From: Casuarius casuarius
Lineage: Eukaryota; Chordata; Aves; Casuariiformes; Casuariidae
NCBI GenBank assembly: GCA_003342895.1
Contig: PTFA01000024.1
Coordinates: 3,423,052-3,487,051, forward strand
DNA: 64,000 nucleotides
Direction: 5' to 3'
In this document: one piece after another, positions 62,701-64,000 of the stretch
Numbering within the stretch: the stretch's first letter is position 1
Layout of the letters: every line of letters begins with the position of its first letter
Notes under the pieces: generated by a model
The model's input: the letters and a program-made list of their open reading frames with translations, nothing else
What the model was told of the DNA's origin: nothing
The model's database searches: none
Program-made: the position numbers and the translations under genes

Positions 62701-64000
62701 GTTTCTTACCCCAATACATTCTATCAGAAGGGTGTTTCTGAACAGCTCATCTCTTCAAGCTCTTCTTGAGCAAGTTACTAGTATTCCTTTTCAATCTGCT
62801 GTGGGTAACACACATCTGTGGCAGGAAGGCTATAGTCCATCTTGTTTAGTGAACCTTGCTTGAATCCCTCATTCATCTAAGAGCCATACCTTGGAACGAA
62901 GTTGACTGGCCCCATATCCACATTACTTATAAAATGGATGGACTTCCAGATCATGTGGCCTCCCTTTTACAAGAGTATGTTTTTTTTATTTCTGTGAAGT
63001 CAGTCCTTCCTCGCTAGGTTTCACAGCATCTACATTCTCCAGATTTTTTTTTCTCTTAGAGCAAATACCTCTGAAGAGAATCTCTGTTAAAAATAGATCC
63101 AGAGGTGGGCAGAGTACTTTGCTGGGACTACAACAGTCTGGACAGCTTTGGGTGATTCTCATTTTCCTTAAATCTCTACGACACTAATGGGGTGTGTGTA
63201 TGTATATATGAACGAGTCTCATACAGCTGTACAATCATACATATAATACACTCAGTATCATTCTGCCAGAAGGGCAGTCTGGCACCTTGAAAACCAGCAC
63301 TCAATCTAAGAGTAGCTCCTCCAAATTTTTATTCAATTTTAAAAAATATCAACCTTCAGCTTTCCAAATACGTACTAATTGTGGACAAACTGTAAGCAGG
63401 CAGTACAAAGATTATAGCCTTTGCAAATTTCTAAATGACACTTTTTTTTTTCCTGGCAGTGGCCACCATTATATGATGCAAATTGTCCCATGCAGGCGGA
63501 AACAGCTTAAGGCTGGTGCAATTCAGCATCTTAGGAGGCAAATCTCATAGAAATGAAAATCATTCTTCACAGTGTTTACAATTATAGGTATTTCTAGCTT
63601 GTCTTGTCACAGAAAAGAATCTTCCTGTCTACGACTCTACATCTCACACCAATGTTAAAGAACATTTCTAGAGGTTCCAAATAATACCTCCGTGTCTAGC
63701 TTTTGAAAGTCCAAGTCCAGCAAGACTAAGGCTCTTGTAATCCTGTCCACTGCTTGGTTATACATTGAAATGAAATCTCTGAGTTGAACTGCCTGTGCAG
63801 AAAGTCATTAGTTAACACAGCTTGAGCTACCATAAAGAAAAGAGAGAAGAAGAAAAATAATTTAATTACTAGTAGTTTCTCCACTTATATCTACAATGGC
63901 ATTTCAAAATTACTCTGAATTTTCTCATCAAGACCCACTGTTCTACTAACCTGTTTTTCCCTTGGTGATGATAAGTGGAGATAGATTTTGCTACAACACA
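59771..64000. other. AT-rich non-coding DNA
   Basis: No supported gene, RNA or known repeat is present. Small GT/AT runs occur at 63190-63210. The short open frames here, up to about 87 codons, have no family resemblance. Confidence 0.5.

Noticed and set aside
1..64000. CRISPR arrays, operons, tRNA or rRNA genes
   Set aside because: No regularly spaced direct repeats, no tRNA B-box-like GGTTCGAATCC motif and no rRNA-like sequence were seen; the DNA is vertebrate in character.

Overview
This window is vertebrate nuclear DNA, most likely from a bird. Most of it is AT-rich and non-coding, repeats are sparse, one large unmethylated-type CpG island is present, and several fragments end in the 3' tail typical of avian CR1 retroposons (a 'CCTTCCAACCT' motif followed by ATTCTRTG-type octamers). 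The solo LTRs with 5-bp target duplications fit avian endogenous retroviruses. Nothing looks bacterial or phage-like. Almost every open frame is 60-100 codons long with no family resemblance, as expected by chance in AT-rich DNA. Layout: 1-9090 is AT-rich non-coding DNA. About 9090-11070 is a CpG island that must be a promoter and first-exon region. It is broken by a 289-base assembly gap (9788-10076) and holds NRF1-type palindromes, GC boxes, a (GT)n run and good splice-donor signals on the minus strand (10421/10420 and 9246/9245). A gene starting here probably runs leftwards, but I cannot name it and no coding exon is certain. From 11100 to 64000 the sequence is intron-like or intergenic. 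The retroelements in that stretch are: two diverged copies of one LTR-like repeat (17.66-18.13 kb and 27.76-28.29 kb); CR1 fragments at 18.8, 29.4 and 35.4 kb; a larger retroviral remnant at 20.4-21.9 kb with a lysine-tRNA-like primer binding site and a short gag-like reading frame; three solo LTRs with exact 5-bp target-site duplications (33938-34404, 40726-41019, 59299-59765); and faint older repeats at 39.5 and 52.1 kb. Small tandem duplications and microsatellites are scattered through it. The only interior stretch that looks somewhat like a protein exon is 56928-57193. It has good splice signals, but its best peptide is split over two frames, so it is either a decayed pseudogene or chance. 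I see no undescribed biological system here. The items most worth checking are the retroviral remnant, the repeat pair, the minus-strand promoter reading and the 57-kb exon candidate.
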